Source of the DNA: DASSJT01 sp963715025
GTDB taxonomy: Bacteria; Actinomycetota; Actinomycetes; Actinomycetales; Dermatophilaceae
Assembly (NCBI GenBank): GCA_963715025.1
Contig: CAVQQQ010000002.1
Coordinates: 1,302,001 to 1,366,000 of the forward strand
Length of the DNA: 64,000 nt
Direction: 5' to 3'
A program made the position numbers and the translations under genes. Below are positions 8,328-21,200 of the stretch, one piece after another; the first letter of the stretch is position 1; each line of letters begins with the position of its first letter. Under the pieces are notes generated by a model. The model saw nothing but the letters and a program-made list of their open reading frames with translations. It did no database searches and had not been told where the DNA came from.

Positions 8328-9320
8328 GTGACCTTCGACCAGCCCCGCACTCCCCCGAACGACCCTCTGAACGACCCTTCAACCGACCCCCTGAGCGACC
8401 TCCTCCGCCTCCTCGTCCTGGAGGAGCTGGGCAGCGCACGCATCAGCGTCGAGGGCTTCTCGGGGTCGGCCGCCGCGTCCATCGGCGAATCGGCCGCCAC
8501 GGTCTTCCTCGGACCCAGCCAGGCGATGCCCCATGGCCGGGTGTTCGGTGGACAGGTCCTGGCGCAGTGCGTGATGGCGGCCGGCCGCACGGTTACCGAT
8601 GTGGGAGAGGTCGGCAGCACCCGCGCGATCCACTCGCTGCACGGCTACTTCATGCGCCCGGGGGACGACACCCTGCCCATCAGGTTCGCCGTAGAGCGCA
8701 TGCGTGACGGGCGGTCCTTCTCCACCAGACGCGTCCATGCCATCCAGAACGGGCTCCCGATCCTGTCGATGATCGCCTCCTTCCAGGAACCCGCCAGCGG
8801 GCTCGACCACCAACTGCCCATGCCGCTGGCACCCGAGCCCAGCTCGGTGGCGTCGCTGAGTGACGAGATGAGCGGCATCGACCACCCCGACGCCCGGCAC
8901 CTCGCCCGTCGGCCCATCGAGCACCGCCACGTCGAGGGACATCTATTCCTGAACCCGCCCTCACGCCGCGTGGCCGAGCAGAGCGTCTGGATGCGAGCGG
9001 TCGGGACCCTCCCCGACGACCCGCTGGTCCACGCGGCGGTTCTTGCTTATGCCTCCGACTACACCCTGCTCGAGCCGGTGATCCGACAGCACGGCCTCAC
9101 CTGGCGCGACCGGCGGCTGCGAGTTGCGAGCCTCGATCACGCCATGTGGTTCCACCGCCCCGCCAAGGTCGATGACTGGATCCTCTACACCCAGGAATCC
9201 CCGTCCGCTTCCGGTGGCCGCGGGCTTGGCGTCGGGCGCATGTTCGCCCACGACGGGACCCTGGTCGCCACCGTCGCCCAAGAGGGAATGCTGCGGATCA
9301 AGGACGCACCCGAGGGCTGA
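8328..9320 (+). CDS. tesB: Acyl-CoA thioesterase II
   Basis: 330 residues with the double-hotdog TesB architecture. FGGQVLAQCVMAA and HSLHGYFMRPGD in the first half and LDHAMWFHRP in the second half are TesB signatures, with the Asp of LDH, Thr and Gln making up the known catalytic triad. It hydrolyses medium- to long-chain acyl-CoAs in the cytoplasm. The start is placed at GTG 8328; an ATG 17 codons upstream (8277) is possible. A Pro/Asn-rich N-terminal repeat (PPNDPLNDPSTDPLSD) precedes the domain. It is monocistronic and converges on treZ. Confidence 0.9.
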   Translation: MTFDQPRTPPNDPLNDPSTDPLSDLLRLLVLEELGSARISVEGFSGSAAASIGESAATVFLGPSQAMPHGRVFGGQVLAQCVMAAGRTVTDVGEVGSTRAIHSLHGYFMRPGDDTLPIRFAVERMRDGRSFSTRRVHAIQNGLPILSMIASFQEPASGLDHQLPMPLAPEPSSVASLSDEMSGIDHPDARHLARRPIEHRHVEGHLFLNPPSRRVAEQSVWMRAVGTLPDDPLVHAAVLAYASDYTLLEPVIRQHGLTWRDRRLRVASLDHAMWFHRPAKVDDWILYTQESPSASGGRGLGVGRMFAHDGTLVATVAQEGMLRIKDAPEG

Positions 9321-9342
9321 TCGCTGACTTTCCGGCCGCCAC

Positions 9343-11163
9343 CTAGGCCGGGTCAACGGGTGCCGGCGCCACTCGGACGACGGCGACCGAGTGCCCGGTG
9401 AGGCGTATGCCGTCCGGCTGGCTCAGCCGAGTCGCCTCGCCCCAGGCGAGCAGGATGCGGTCGGGGGGCGCGTCCAGCGCGATCAGCTGGGTCCGATCGG
9501 CGAGGGTCACGACGACCCGGAAGGCACCGCGCGCCATGACCAGCCACCCCTGCTCCACGGAGCCGCTGACCGCCACTCCGGCCAGATCGCCCGCTACCAG
9601 CTCAGGGATCTCCCTGCGGAGGCGAATCAGGTCGCGGTACCAGTCCAGCATGCGCCGGTGTCCTGCTTGTTCGATCTCGCCCCACCGCAGCACCGACCTC
9701 TCCCGAGTCGCGGGGTCCTGCGGATCAGGGACAGATGCCGCGCCCCACCCGTGGCGTGCGAACTCGGCACGACGCCCGGTGCGCACGGCGGCCTGCAGCG
9801 CCGGTTCCGGGAAGTCGGTGAAGTACTGGAACGGCGTGGTGGCCCCCCACTCCTCGCCCATGAAGACCATCGGCGTGAAGGCCGAAAGGAGGCAGAGAGC
9901 GGCGCCGATCGCCTGCTGCCCCGGCGTCACCGTCGCGCTGATCCGGTCGCCCTGGGCTCGGTTGCCGACCTGGTCGTGGGTCTGCAGCGCGACGACGAAG
10001 CGCCGGCCGTCGACCGCCCCCCGGTCGACAGGCCGGCCCCACACCTGACCGCGGAAGCTCGACCAGCAGCCGTCGTGCAAGAACGCCGAGGTCAGGACCT
10101 TGGCGAGGGCGCCCCGTGCGGCGAAGTCGGCGTAATACCCCTGGGACTCGCAGGTGAGGGCCACGTGTAGCGCGTGGTGCACGTCGTCATCCCACTGCTG
10201 GGTCATACCCCGCCCTCCGGCGGCCACGGGCGCCACCATCGCGGGCTCGTTCAGGTCAGACTCGGCGACCAGAGAGAGGGGCCGGCCGAGCTGAGCCGCA
10301 AGCGCGGACACGGCATCCGACAGCTCGGCCAGGATGTCGCGTGGCGACTCGTCGTGGAAGGCATGCACGGCGTCCAGTCGCAGGGCGTCGACGTGGAAGT
10401 CCCGGAGCCACCGCAGCGCGTTGTCGACGACGTAACGGCGCACCTCGCGGGATCCCTCGCCGTCGAGGTTGACCGCCGGGCCCCAGGGCGTGGAGTACCG
10501 GTGCGTGAAGTACGGGCCGAAGCTCGCCAGGTGGTTGCCGCTGGGGCCGAGGTGGTTGTAGACGACGTCGAGGCAGACCCCGAGACCCCGGCGGTGGCAC
10601 GCTCCGACGAAGGCCTGGAAGGCCGCCGGGCCGCCATAGGGGTCGTGCACGGCATACAGGTCCACGCCGTCGTAGCCCCAGCCCCACCGACCTGGGAAGG
10701 CGGCCACGGGCATTACCTCCACGACGTCGACGCCGAGGCCGACCAGGTGGTCGAGCCGCTCGATCGCGGAGGCAAACGTCCCCTCGGGAGTGAAGGTGCC
10801 GACGTGCAGCTCGTAGAACACCGCGCCCAGCGTGCCCCGTCCGCCGCAGGGGCCCGACCACGACGCGTCATCCCAGCGGTGGAGGCTCGGGTCGAACCAC
10901 CGGCTCGGCCCGTCGACGCCGAACGGCTGCCACGCACTGCGCGGATCCGGCAGCAGGTCACCGCCGTCGAGGCTGAAGGCATAGTCGAACACCGAGTCGG
11001 ACAACACAGAGTCGTATGCCGTGTGCTTGCCTCCCTGCCACGCCCACCAGTCGCCGGAGCGGGCTTGCATCGGGTGACGCACCGCGGTCTCGCCGGGGCC
11101 GAGAATGACGATCTCGACGTGTCCGGCCGACGGCGCCCAGACGGCGATCTCCGGCGGGATCAC
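9343..11163 (-). CDS. treZ: Malto-oligosyltrehalose trehalohydrolase
   Basis: 606 residues, typical for TreZ. It has an N-terminal carbohydrate-binding-like domain, then a GH13 barrel. GH13 motifs visible: DVVYNHLGPSGN (region I), DALRLDAVHAF with the nucleophile Asp (region II), LVAESDLNEP with the acid Glu (region III), and QTHDQVGNRAQGD (region IV). The enzyme releases trehalose from maltooligosyl trehalose made by TreY. Its ATG overlaps the treY stop as ATGA, so it is translationally coupled. Trehalose serves as compatible solute and as precursor of trehalose lipids in actinobacteria. Confidence 0.95.
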   Translation of the reverse strand: MIPPEIAVWAPSAGHVEIVILGPGETAVRHPMQARSGDWWAWQGGKHTAYDSVLSDSVFDYAFSLDGGDLLPDPRSAWQPFGVDGPSRWFDPSLHRWDDASWSGPCGGRGTLGAVFYELHVGTFTPEGTFASAIERLDHLVGLGVDVVEVMPVAAFPGRWGWGYDGVDLYAVHDPYGGPAAFQAFVGACHRRGLGVCLDVVYNHLGPSGNHLASFGPYFTHRYSTPWGPAVNLDGEGSREVRRYVVDNALRWLRDFHVDALRLDAVHAFHDESPRDILAELSDAVSALAAQLGRPLSLVAESDLNEPAMVAPVAAGGRGMTQQWDDDVHHALHVALTCESQGYYADFAARGALAKVLTSAFLHDGCWSSFRGQVWGRPVDRGAVDGRRFVVALQTHDQVGNRAQGDRISATVTPGQQAIGAALCLLSAFTPMVFMGEEWGATTPFQYFTDFPEPALQAAVRTGRRAEFARHGWGAASVPDPQDPATRERSVLRWGEIEQAGHRRMLDWYRDLIRLRREIPELVAGDLAGVAVSGSVEQGWLVMARGAFRVVVTLADRTQLIALDAPPDRILLAWGEATRLSQPDGIRLTGHSVAVVRVAPAPVDPA

Positions 11164-13616
11164 GAAGCCGTCCTCACCAGCAGCGCGACGGGCAGGTCGG
11201 CCAGCAGTGTCCCTAGATGGGCGGGATTCCGGAACTGGGAATCCCTGCGCGACAAGGCATCTCGCCAGTCTCCCGGGGGAAGTTGGAGGCTGTGGTCCGC
11301 CCAGCCGCCGGTCTCGCCCAGCCGGTGGGGGAAGCGGGTGACGACCGCGACGACCTGCGCTCCTGTGACCTCGTCACCCCGGGCCACGGCCACTGCATGC
11401 TCCGTTGTTGTTGGAACCGCCTGGTAGGTAGCGGTGTCACCGGTGAACCACTCGGGGTGCGCCCGCCGCAGGCGCAGCGCCTTTGAGCTGGTTAGCAGCT
11501 TCTCGTCCGACAGGTCCGCCGGCGGCCCGCCCGTCCCCAGGCACGACAGCCGATGCGTCCGCTCGGCGAAGTCGACGAGGCGGCGGTTGTCCGGGTCGAC
11601 GAGGGACAGGTCGACCAGCTCGCTGCCCTGATAGACGTCGGGCACCCCGGGCAGCACGAGCTGGAGCAGTTTCTGGCCCAGGACGGTTGCCCGCCACGAG
11701 GGAGCAGTGGCCTCGACCCAGGCCTCGACGTGAGCCGCGATGGGCTCGCTGAACAGGCCGGCGACGAAGGCGGCCACGGCCGCCTCGTACCCCGCCACCG
11801 GGTCGGCCCACGAGGTGTGCAGCTTCGCCTCCCGGACTGCCTTCACGGCATACGCCTGGAGGCGTTCCTCGGACACCGGCCAGGCGCCCACAGCGGTCTG
11901 CCAGAGGAGGTACTCGGTGGCGGGGTCGAGCTCGGGTCGCCGCGACGACGCGGCGAGGCCCCGAGCCGCGGCGAGCCACGCGGCCCACTCGTCCGGCCGC
12001 TCCGCCAGCACGGCCAGCCGGGCACGCACGTCCTCCGACCGCTTCGTGTCGTGAGTCGAGAGCGCGGTCATAGTGGTTGGCCACGCGGCGAGCGTGCGCT
12101 CGGCGAACGCATGAAGGTCGACCGACGGGATTCCCACCACTCCCGGGTTGCCGCCGACCTCGTTCAGCCCCGTAAGACGGGTGTATCGGTAGAACGCGGT
12201 GTCCTCGACACCCTTGGCCATGACAGGTCCGCACGTCTGCTCGAACCGCGTGCCGACCTCGAACACCGCGTCGGGATGCTCCGAGGCCGGAGCGCTGGGC
12301 AGCTGCCCGACGACCAGGTCGCGCAGCTGGGCCAGGGCGGCGTGGTCGTGATCGGACACGTGAGCGCCGGCCCGCTCCACTGCCTCGTCGAGGACAGCGC
12401 GCGCATCGCGTCGCGTGGCCGGTGAGTACGCGCGGTACCGGTCCATCGAGACGAGGAGCCCGGTGAGCGCACGGCGCAGGGACGATCGCGGGAAGTCCGG
12501 CGCCAGCGCACAGACCAGCCCGAGCAGCCGCTCCACCTCGGGCACCAGCACCGTGTCGACCACCTGTTGCTTCGCGGCGACCACCTCGTCGGCGAGGGTG
12601 GCCGACTCGCCGGTGAGGCCGGCATACAGCTCGGTGAGCCGGTCCGCGCCGTCGGCGTCGGCGAAGACTTGCTGCACCCGCAGCAGCGTGTCGTAGCCGG
12701 TGGTGCCCGCGCACTGCCAGGAGTCGTCGAGCTCCTCCTCGCCCTCCAGGATCTTCTCCGCGACGACCCAGGCGTCGCCGGTGGCCTCGGCCAGGCGGGC
12801 CAGGTAGCCCCGGGGATCGGCGAGTCCGTCGGGGTGGTCGATCCGCAGTCCGTCGACCTGGCCGGAGGTGACCAGCTCGAGCACGAGGGCATGGGTGGCT
12901 TCGAAGACGTCCAGGTCCTCGACCCGTACCGCGATCAGGGAGGTGATGTCGAAGAAGCGGCGGTAGTTGAGTCGTCCGGTCTCGCGCCACGACGCAAGTC
13001 GGTAAGGCTGTGCCCCGATGAGGTCGGCCACGGGCAGGGTCTCGGTGCCGGGCCGCACGGGGAACTCGTGGTCGTGGTAGCGCACGACGTTCTCCGAGCC
13101 GTCCGGACCACCGTCCCCGACGAGCACCAGTTCGCCTGCCGCGAGCGCGTCATCGAGCGGGCTCCCCAGCACCGGCATGAGGAGCTTGCCGTCCAGCGCA
13201 TCCCAGTCGACGTCGAACCATGCTGCGTGCCGCGACTCCCGCCCGTCCCGCAGGACCGACCACAGGGCGGCATTCCGCCACTGGGGCACTGGCATCGCCA
13301 TGTGGTTGGGCACCACGTCGAGGACCACGCCGATGTCCCGGTCCCGCAGCGCCTTGGTCACGGCGTCGAAGCCCTCGCGCCCGCCCAGTTCGGCATTGAC
13401 TGCCGCGTGGTCGACGATGTCGTAGCCGTGTGTGCTGCCCGGCTCCGCCTGGAGGATCGGCGAGAGGTAGACGTGCGAGATCCCCAGCGCAGCAAGGTAG
13501 TCCGCCTGCGCCGCGGCGTCGGCGAAAGTGAATCCGGGCTGGAGCTGGAGCCGGTAGGTCGAGGACGGGACCACCCGTCCTGCTGGGGGGCGGTGTGGAA
13601 CGCGACCGGACGGCAT
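11160..13616 (-). CDS. treY: Malto-oligosyltrehalose synthase
   Basis: 818 residues, close to the family length. STYRLQLQPGFTF at the N-terminus and GISHVYLSPILQAEPGSTHGYD are TreY hallmarks; GH13 region II is GLRIDHPDGLADP, region III is VVAEKILEGEE, and STHDTKRSEDVRAR is the TreY-specific region IV. It converts the reducing-end alpha-1,4 bond of maltodextrins to alpha-1,1. The ATG at 13616 gives a 14-residue extension before the conserved start; a GTG at 13574 is an alternative. It lies 13 bp after glgX and overlaps treZ by 4 bp. Confidence 0.95.
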   Translation of the reverse strand: MPSGRVPHRPPAGRVVPSSTYRLQLQPGFTFADAAAQADYLAALGISHVYLSPILQAEPGSTHGYDIVDHAAVNAELGGREGFDAVTKALRDRDIGVVLDVVPNHMAMPVPQWRNAALWSVLRDGRESRHAAWFDVDWDALDGKLLMPVLGSPLDDALAAGELVLVGDGGPDGSENVVRYHDHEFPVRPGTETLPVADLIGAQPYRLASWRETGRLNYRRFFDITSLIAVRVEDLDVFEATHALVLELVTSGQVDGLRIDHPDGLADPRGYLARLAEATGDAWVVAEKILEGEEELDDSWQCAGTTGYDTLLRVQQVFADADGADRLTELYAGLTGESATLADEVVAAKQQVVDTVLVPEVERLLGLVCALAPDFPRSSLRRALTGLLVSMDRYRAYSPATRRDARAVLDEAVERAGAHVSDHDHAALAQLRDLVVGQLPSAPASEHPDAVFEVGTRFEQTCGPVMAKGVEDTAFYRYTRLTGLNEVGGNPGVVGIPSVDLHAFAERTLAAWPTTMTALSTHDTKRSEDVRARLAVLAERPDEWAAWLAAARGLAASSRRPELDPATEYLLWQTAVGAWPVSEERLQAYAVKAVREAKLHTSWADPVAGYEAAVAAFVAGLFSEPIAAHVEAWVEATAPSWRATVLGQKLLQLVLPGVPDVYQGSELVDLSLVDPDNRRLVDFAERTHRLSCLGTGGPPADLSDEKLLTSSKALRLRRAHPEWFTGDTATYQAVPTTTEHAVAVARGDEVTGAQVVAVVTRFPHRLGETGGWADHSLQLPPGDWRDALSRRDSQFRNPAHLGTLLADLPVALLVRTAS

Positions 13617-13629
13617 ACCACTCGCCCTG

Positions 13630-15801
<2,172 letters not shown>

Positions 15802-15909
15802 ACCTGTTGCCCGCCCTCTCTCACAGAGGTTCGTGGCGGAGAGCCGCCGATGGTGCGAGGACGTCCATGGCCCCGTGTGGTGTCGGTCATGCCGTCGGGG
15901 GCTCCCGCC

Positions 15910-15925
15910 CTAAGCGTGCGCTTAG
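15910..15925. promoter_or_regulatory. TetR-type operator upstream of fabG
   Basis: CTAAGCG-TG-CGCTTAG, a perfect 7+7 inverted repeat with a 2-bp centre, 50 bp before the fabG start. A closely related 16-bp dyad (CTAAGC-GCTT-GCTTAG) lies at the promoter of the TetR gene at 30,749. The shared half-site CTAAGC suggests that regulator also controls fabG. Confidence 0.6.
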
Positions 15926-15974
15926 TAGAGTGCCCGCGGCGACAGTAGAACCTATCGAAACTCTGGAGGATTTC

Positions 15975-16730
15975 GTGAGCACGCAGCGCACCGCAATCGT
16001 GACTGGGGCCGCGCGGGGCATCGGGGCCGCCACGGCCAAGCGGCTGGCGGCCGACGGATTCGCGGTGGGAGTGCTCGACCTCGACGAGGCAGCCTGCGCC
16101 GCGACGGTGGGAGCCATCGAGGCGGCCGGAGGGCGGGCGCTCGGCGTCGGCGTCGACGTGAGCAAGGCCGAACAGGTCGAGGCTGCGGTCAAGCGCGTCG
16201 CCGACGAGCTGGACGCACCAGTGGTGCTCGTCAACAACGCCGGCATCATCCGCGACAACCTCATCTTCAAGATGACCGAGGAGGACTGGGACGCCGTGAT
16301 GGGCGTGCACCTGCGCGGCGCCTTCCTGATGACCCGCGCGTGCCAGGCCTACATGACCCAGGAGAAGTACGGCCGGATCGTCAACCTGTCATCCGCGTCG
16401 GCCCAGGGCAACCGCGGGCAAGCCAACTACTCGGCGGCCAAGGCCGGTCTGCAGGGCTTCACCAAGACGCTGGCCATCGAGCTCGGCCGGTTCGGCGTGA
16501 CCGCCAACGCGGTGGCCCCCGGGTTCATCCAGACCGACATGACCAGGGCGACGGCGGAGCGGATGGGCGTGTCCTTCGAGGACTTCATCGCGCACTCGGC
16601 TGCCCAGATCCCGGTGCAGCGGGTGGGCCAGCCGGAGGACATCGCAGCGACCATCTCCTTCCTGTGCAGCGAGGAGGCAGGCTTCGTGTCCGGCCAGGTG
16701 ATCTACGTGGCGGGCGGCCCACTCGACTGA
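15975..16730 (+). CDS. fabG: 3-oxoacyl-ACP reductase-type short-chain dehydrogenase
   Basis: 251 residues from a GTG at 15975 preceded by GGAGGA (15965-15970), a strong ribosome binding site. TGAARGIG (residues 9-16) is the Rossmann NAD(P)-binding motif, NNAG is present near 85, and Ser of NLSSASA with YSAAK forms the catalytic Ser-Tyr-Lys set. It reduces 3-oxoacyl thioesters or acts as beta-hydroxyacyl-CoA dehydrogenase; SDR specificity cannot be read directly. The TetR-type palindrome at 15910 favours a role in acyl-CoA degradation rather than housekeeping fatty acid synthesis. Confidence 0.85.
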   Translation: MSTQRTAIVTGAARGIGAATAKRLAADGFAVGVLDLDEAACAATVGAIEAAGGRALGVGVDVSKAEQVEAAVKRVADELDAPVVLVNNAGIIRDNLIFKMTEEDWDAVMGVHLRGAFLMTRACQAYMTQEKYGRIVNLSSASAQGNRGQANYSAAKAGLQGFTKTLAIELGRFGVTANAVAPGFIQTDMTRATAERMGVSFEDFIAHSAAQIPVQRVGQPEDIAATISFLCSEEAGFVSGQVIYVAGGPLD

Positions 16731-16778
16731 GCGCACCGGGCGTTCGGGTTGGCACTCACCTGGTCAGGCTGGGGCTTT

Positions 16779-16816
16779 GGTCCCTGTTTGGTGATGACAG
16801 GACCCACCAAGGTGGG
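16779..16816. promoter_or_regulatory. Inverted repeats in the narK upstream region
   Basis: Two dyads lie in the fabG-narK gap: GGTCCCTGT (16779) facing ACAGGACC (16797-16804) with one bulged base, and CCCACC-AA-GGTGGG (16803-16816). No U-run follows, so a terminator is less likely than an operator for nitrate or oxygen control. No FNR-type TTGAT-N4-ATCAA site was found. Confidence 0.35.
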
Positions 16817-16878
16817 GTAGGAACGCGGGAGAGCGCGTTCTTGCCTTGTCCACCTGGATTCTGTGCGATGGGAATGCC

Positions 16879-18138
16879 ATGACCGACATCCACAGGCGTG
16901 AGGTCCCCCCCGGGCCGGCCACGCCTTCGCAGCCGAGCACGCCGACCGGGAGCACCCGAATCCTCATGCTCGTGCTGGCCACCACGGGTTTCGCGCTCAA
17001 CTTCTGGGCCTGGGCACTGCTCAGCCCACTGGGGCCACACTTCAAGGAGCAGCTACACCTGTCGGGTGGCCAGCAGGCCCTCCTCGTGGCGGTGCCGGTC
17101 CTGGTCGGCTCGCTGGGCCGCATCCCAGTGGGCGCCATGACCGACCGGTTCGGCGGCCGGGTGATGTTTCCCCTGGTCTCGCTCGCGACGATCGTCCCGG
17201 TGCTCTTCCTCGGGCTCTTCGGCCAGGACTCGCTCGGGGCCCTGCTCGTGGGCGGCTTCTTCCTCGGCATCGGCGGCACGGCCTTCGCCATCGGAGTCCC
17301 CTTCGTCAACGCCTGGTTCCCGCCCGAGCGGCGCGGCCTTGCCATCGGCGTCTTCGGCATGGGCATGGGCGGCACGGCCATCAGTGCCCTCACCACGGTC
17401 AAGCTGGTCACGAACGTCGGGGAGGCGACTCCCTTCCTCATCACGGCCGCCGCACTCGCTGTGTATGCCGTGGTGGCCTGGCTGCTGATGCGCGACGCGC
17501 CCGGGCGGGTGGTTCCCACCACCTCGGTCACCACGCGGCTTGCCGCTGCGGCGAGGCTGACCATCACCTGGCAGGCCATGGTCCTCTACGCGGTCGCCTT
17601 CGGTGGGTACGTGGCCTTCTCGGTCTATCTGCCCGCCTACCTGCGCACCGGCTACGGGCTGGAGCAGGCCGACGCGGCGAACCGCATGGCCGGCTTCGTG
17701 CTCCTGGCGGTCGTCATGCGGCCCCTGGGCGGCTGGCTCTCCGACCGGGTCGGCCCGGTCCCGGTCCTGGCCGGCGTCTTCACCGTCGTCGCCCTGGGAG
17801 CTGCCGTGCAGGCCACGACGCCAGATCTCATGCCCCTCGGCACGATCGCCTTCCTGGCCATGGCCGCTGCTCTCGGTGCGGGCAGCGGCGCCACGTTCGC
17901 GTTTGTGGCGCTGACGGCACCGGCGAGCCAGGTGGGCTCGGTCACCGGTCTGGTCGGGGCCGCGGGTGGCCTCGGCGGGTTCGTGCCGCCCCTGGTCATG
18001 GGAGCGGTCTACAGCAGCAGCGGTTCGTACGGCCTCGGGCTCGCGCTGCTCGCACTTGTCGCCGTGGGCTGCCTCGCGCTGACGCTCACCGCGGTCCGGA
18101 CCACGACCCGGCGACACACGGCGGAGGCTGCCGCTTGA
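16879..18138 (+). CDS. narK: Nitrate/nitrite transporter, major facilitator superfamily
   Basis: 419 residues with 12 predicted membrane helices and short cytoplasmic ends. WAWALLSPLGPHFKE in helix 1, GRIPVGAMTDRFGGR between helices 2 and 3, and GFFLGIGGTAFAIGVPFVNAWF (helices 4-5) match the NarK family, whose Gly-rich signature lies in helix 5. It imports nitrate and/or exchanges it for nitrite across the membrane. The ATG at 16879 is preferred over one 33 bp upstream, which would add an atypical extension. It lies 86 bp ahead of narG and starts the denitrification cluster. Confidence 0.92.
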   Translation: MTDIHRREVPPGPATPSQPSTPTGSTRILMLVLATTGFALNFWAWALLSPLGPHFKEQLHLSGGQQALLVAVPVLVGSLGRIPVGAMTDRFGGRVMFPLVSLATIVPVLFLGLFGQDSLGALLVGGFFLGIGGTAFAIGVPFVNAWFPPERRGLAIGVFGMGMGGTAISALTTVKLVTNVGEATPFLITAAALAVYAVVAWLLMRDAPGRVVPTTSVTTRLAAAARLTITWQAMVLYAVAFGGYVAFSVYLPAYLRTGYGLEQADAANRMAGFVLLAVVMRPLGGWLSDRVGPVPVLAGVFTVVALGAAVQATTPDLMPLGTIAFLAMAAALGAGSGATFAFVALTAPASQVGSVTGLVGAAGGLGGFVPPLVMGAVYSSSGSYGLGLALLALVAVGCLALTLTAVRTTTRRHTAEAAA

Positions 18139-18224
18139 TGCGCCGACGCTCCGATTCCTGGCGCGGCCCCAGGTGATCCAGCACGCCCCTCAGCCCGCAC
18201 GTCACCCCATCCGCAGGAGAGCAC

Positions 18225-21200
18225 GTGACCACGATTGATCCGGGACGCCGGCGAGCAGGACTCGACGATCCCCTGTCCGACGCCTTGGTCGGCACCCGAA
18301 GGTTCTTCACCCGCGGCGAGGTCTCCGAGGACCGCCGTACCCTCTACCGCGAGGGGGGCCGGGCCGGCGATGCCTTCTACCGCGACCGGTGGAGCCACGA
18401 CAAGGTCGTGCGAAGCACCCATGGGGTCAACTGCACCGGGTCGTGCTCGTGGAAGGTCTACGTCAAGGACGGCATCATCACGTGGGAGGCCCAGCAGACG
18501 GACTACCCGTCGACGGGCGCCGACCGGCCGGAGTACGAGCCGCGGGGCTGTCCCCGCGGTGCCGCGTTCTCCTGGTACACCTACTCCCCCACCCGCATCC
18601 GCTACCCCTACGTCCGCGGCGTCCTCCTCGAGATGTACCGCGAGGCCAAGCAGCGGCTCGGCGACCCCGTCCTGGCCTGGGCCGACATCGTGGGCGACCC
18701 CGAGCGCGCTCGCCGCTACAAGCGGGCCCGGGGCAAGGGCGGCCTGGTGCGCGCGAGCTGGGGCGAGGCGGCGGAGATCGTCGCCGCCGCCAACGTGCAC
18801 ACGATCAAACAGTGGGGTCCGGACCGGATCGCAGGGTTCTCGCCGATCCCCGCCATGTCCATGGTGAGCCACGCCTCGGGCGCGCGGTTCACCTCGCTCA
18901 TCGGCGGCTCGATGCTCTCCTTCTACGACTGGTACGCCGACCTGCCGGTGGCCTCGCCGCAGATCTGGGGCGACCAGACCGACGTGCCGGAGTCCGGTGA
19001 CTGGTGGGACGCGGGCTACCTGGTGATGTGGGGCTCGAACGTCCCGGTCACCCGCACGCCCGACGCCCACTGGATGGCGGAGGCGCGCTACCGCGGCCAG
19101 AAGGTCGTCGTCGTCTCACCCGACTACGCCGACAACGTCAAGTTCGCCGACGAGTGGCTGGCGGCCGCCCCCGGCACCGACGGCGCCCTCGCCATGGCGA
19201 TGGGACACGTCGTCCTCAAGGAGTTCTTCGTCGACCGACAGGTCGAGTACTTCGAGGACTACGTGCGGAAGTTCACCGACCTGCCCTTCCTGATCACGCT
19301 GGAGCCGTATGCCGGTAGGCCAAGTGAGGCGCGCGGCTCCGGGGAAGGCGACCGGCCGGCATACCGGCCGGGCAAGTTCCTCACTGCGGAGGACCTCGGC
19401 GGCACCGCCGCCGACGCGGAGAACGCCGCCTTCAAGACCGTGCTCCTCGACAGTCGCACCAACGAGTTCGTGGTACCGAACGGCACCCTCGGCGACCGGT
19501 TCGGCGAGGGCGGGGCGGGCAAGTGGAACCTCGACCTCGGCGATGTGGTGCCGGCCCTCAGCCTCATCGAGACGCGCGAGGACACCGCCGTGGTCCACCT
19601 GCCGCGGTTCGACCTGCCGCAGGGCCGCTCCGAGGTGCTGCCCAGAGGCGTGCCGGTCCGCCGGGTAGGCGACCAGCTGGTCACGACCGTCTTCGACCTG
19701 CTGCTCGCCCAGTACGGCGTGGCGCGCGAGGGGCTGCCAGGCGAGTGGCCGACCGGCTACGAGGACGCCGAAGGCCTCTACACCCCGGCCTGGCAGGAGC
19801 CGATCACCTCGGTGCCGGCCGCAGCCGTTGCGCGGATCGCCCGGGAGTTCGCGCAGAACGCCGTCGACACCCAGGGACGCTCGATGATCATCGTCGGCGC
19901 GGGCACGAACCACTGGTTCCACTCCGACACGATCTACCGCTGCATGCTCCTGCTCACCACCATCACCGGCTGCCAGGGCCGCAACGGCGGCGGCTGGGCG
20001 CACTACGTCGGCCAGGAGAAGGCGCGCCCGATCACCGGCTGGGCGCAGATGGCCTTCGGCCTGGACTGGGTGCGGCCGCCGCGCCAGATGATCCAGACCG
20101 CCTACTGGTACCTCCACACCGACCAGTACCGCTATGACCACTACACGTCGGATGCCATCGCTGGCCCCACCGGCGCCGGCCTCTTCGACGGGAAGAGCAC
20201 GGCCGACCAGCTGGCCCTGTCGGCGCGGCTGGGCTGGATGCCGTCCTACCCCACGTTCAACCGCAACCCGCTCGACCTGGCGGACGAGGCCGAGGCCGCA
20301 GGCCAGCCGATCGGCGACTACGTCGTGGCGCAGCTCAAGGCCGGGAACCTGCGGTTCGCCTGTGAGGACCCCGACGCCCCGGAGAACTGGCCACGGGTGC
20401 TGACCATGTGGCGGGCCAATCTCTTCGGCTCCTCGGCCAAGGGCAACGAGTACTTCCTGCGCCACCTGCTCGGCACCGACAGCTCGCTGTCGGCCACCGA
20501 GACCGCCGAGCCGGCGCGGCCGACGGAGCTGGTCTGGCGCGAGGAAGCGCCCGAGGGCAAGCTCGACCTGCTCTGCACGCTCGACTTCCGGATGACCAGC
20601 TCGACCATCTTCAGTGACGTCGTCCTGCCCGCGGCAACGTGGTACGAGAAGCACGACATCAACACCACGGACATGCACCCGTTCATCCACTCGTTCAACC
20701 CGGCGATCAACCCGCCGTGGCAGACCAAGACCGACTGGAACATCTTCCTGGCCATCGCCGAGGCGTTCGCACCCCTGGGGGCCAAGCACCTCGGCGTACG
20801 CAAGGACGTCGTCGCCGCGCCGCTGCTCCACGACACCCCGGAGGCGATGGCCACCCCCCATGGGCGGGTGCGCGACTGGAAGAAGGGCGAGTGCGAGCCG
20901 ATCCCCGGCGTGACCATGCCCAAGCTGGTCGTGGTCGAGCGCGACTACGGGGCGATCTTCGACAAGATGGGCGCGCTCGGCCCGCTGATGGAGAAGCTCG
21001 GGGCGACGACGAAGGGCGTCACCTACGACGTCAAGCGCGAGGTCGACTACCTCCTGCACAAGAACGGCGCGGTCCGGGGCGGGGCGGGCGACGGGCGGCC
21101 GTCGCTGAAGAGGGCGACCCACGTCGCCGAGGCGATCATGGCCCTCTCGGGGACCACGAACGGGCACCTGGCCACCCAGGGCTTCAAGACCCTGGAGAAG

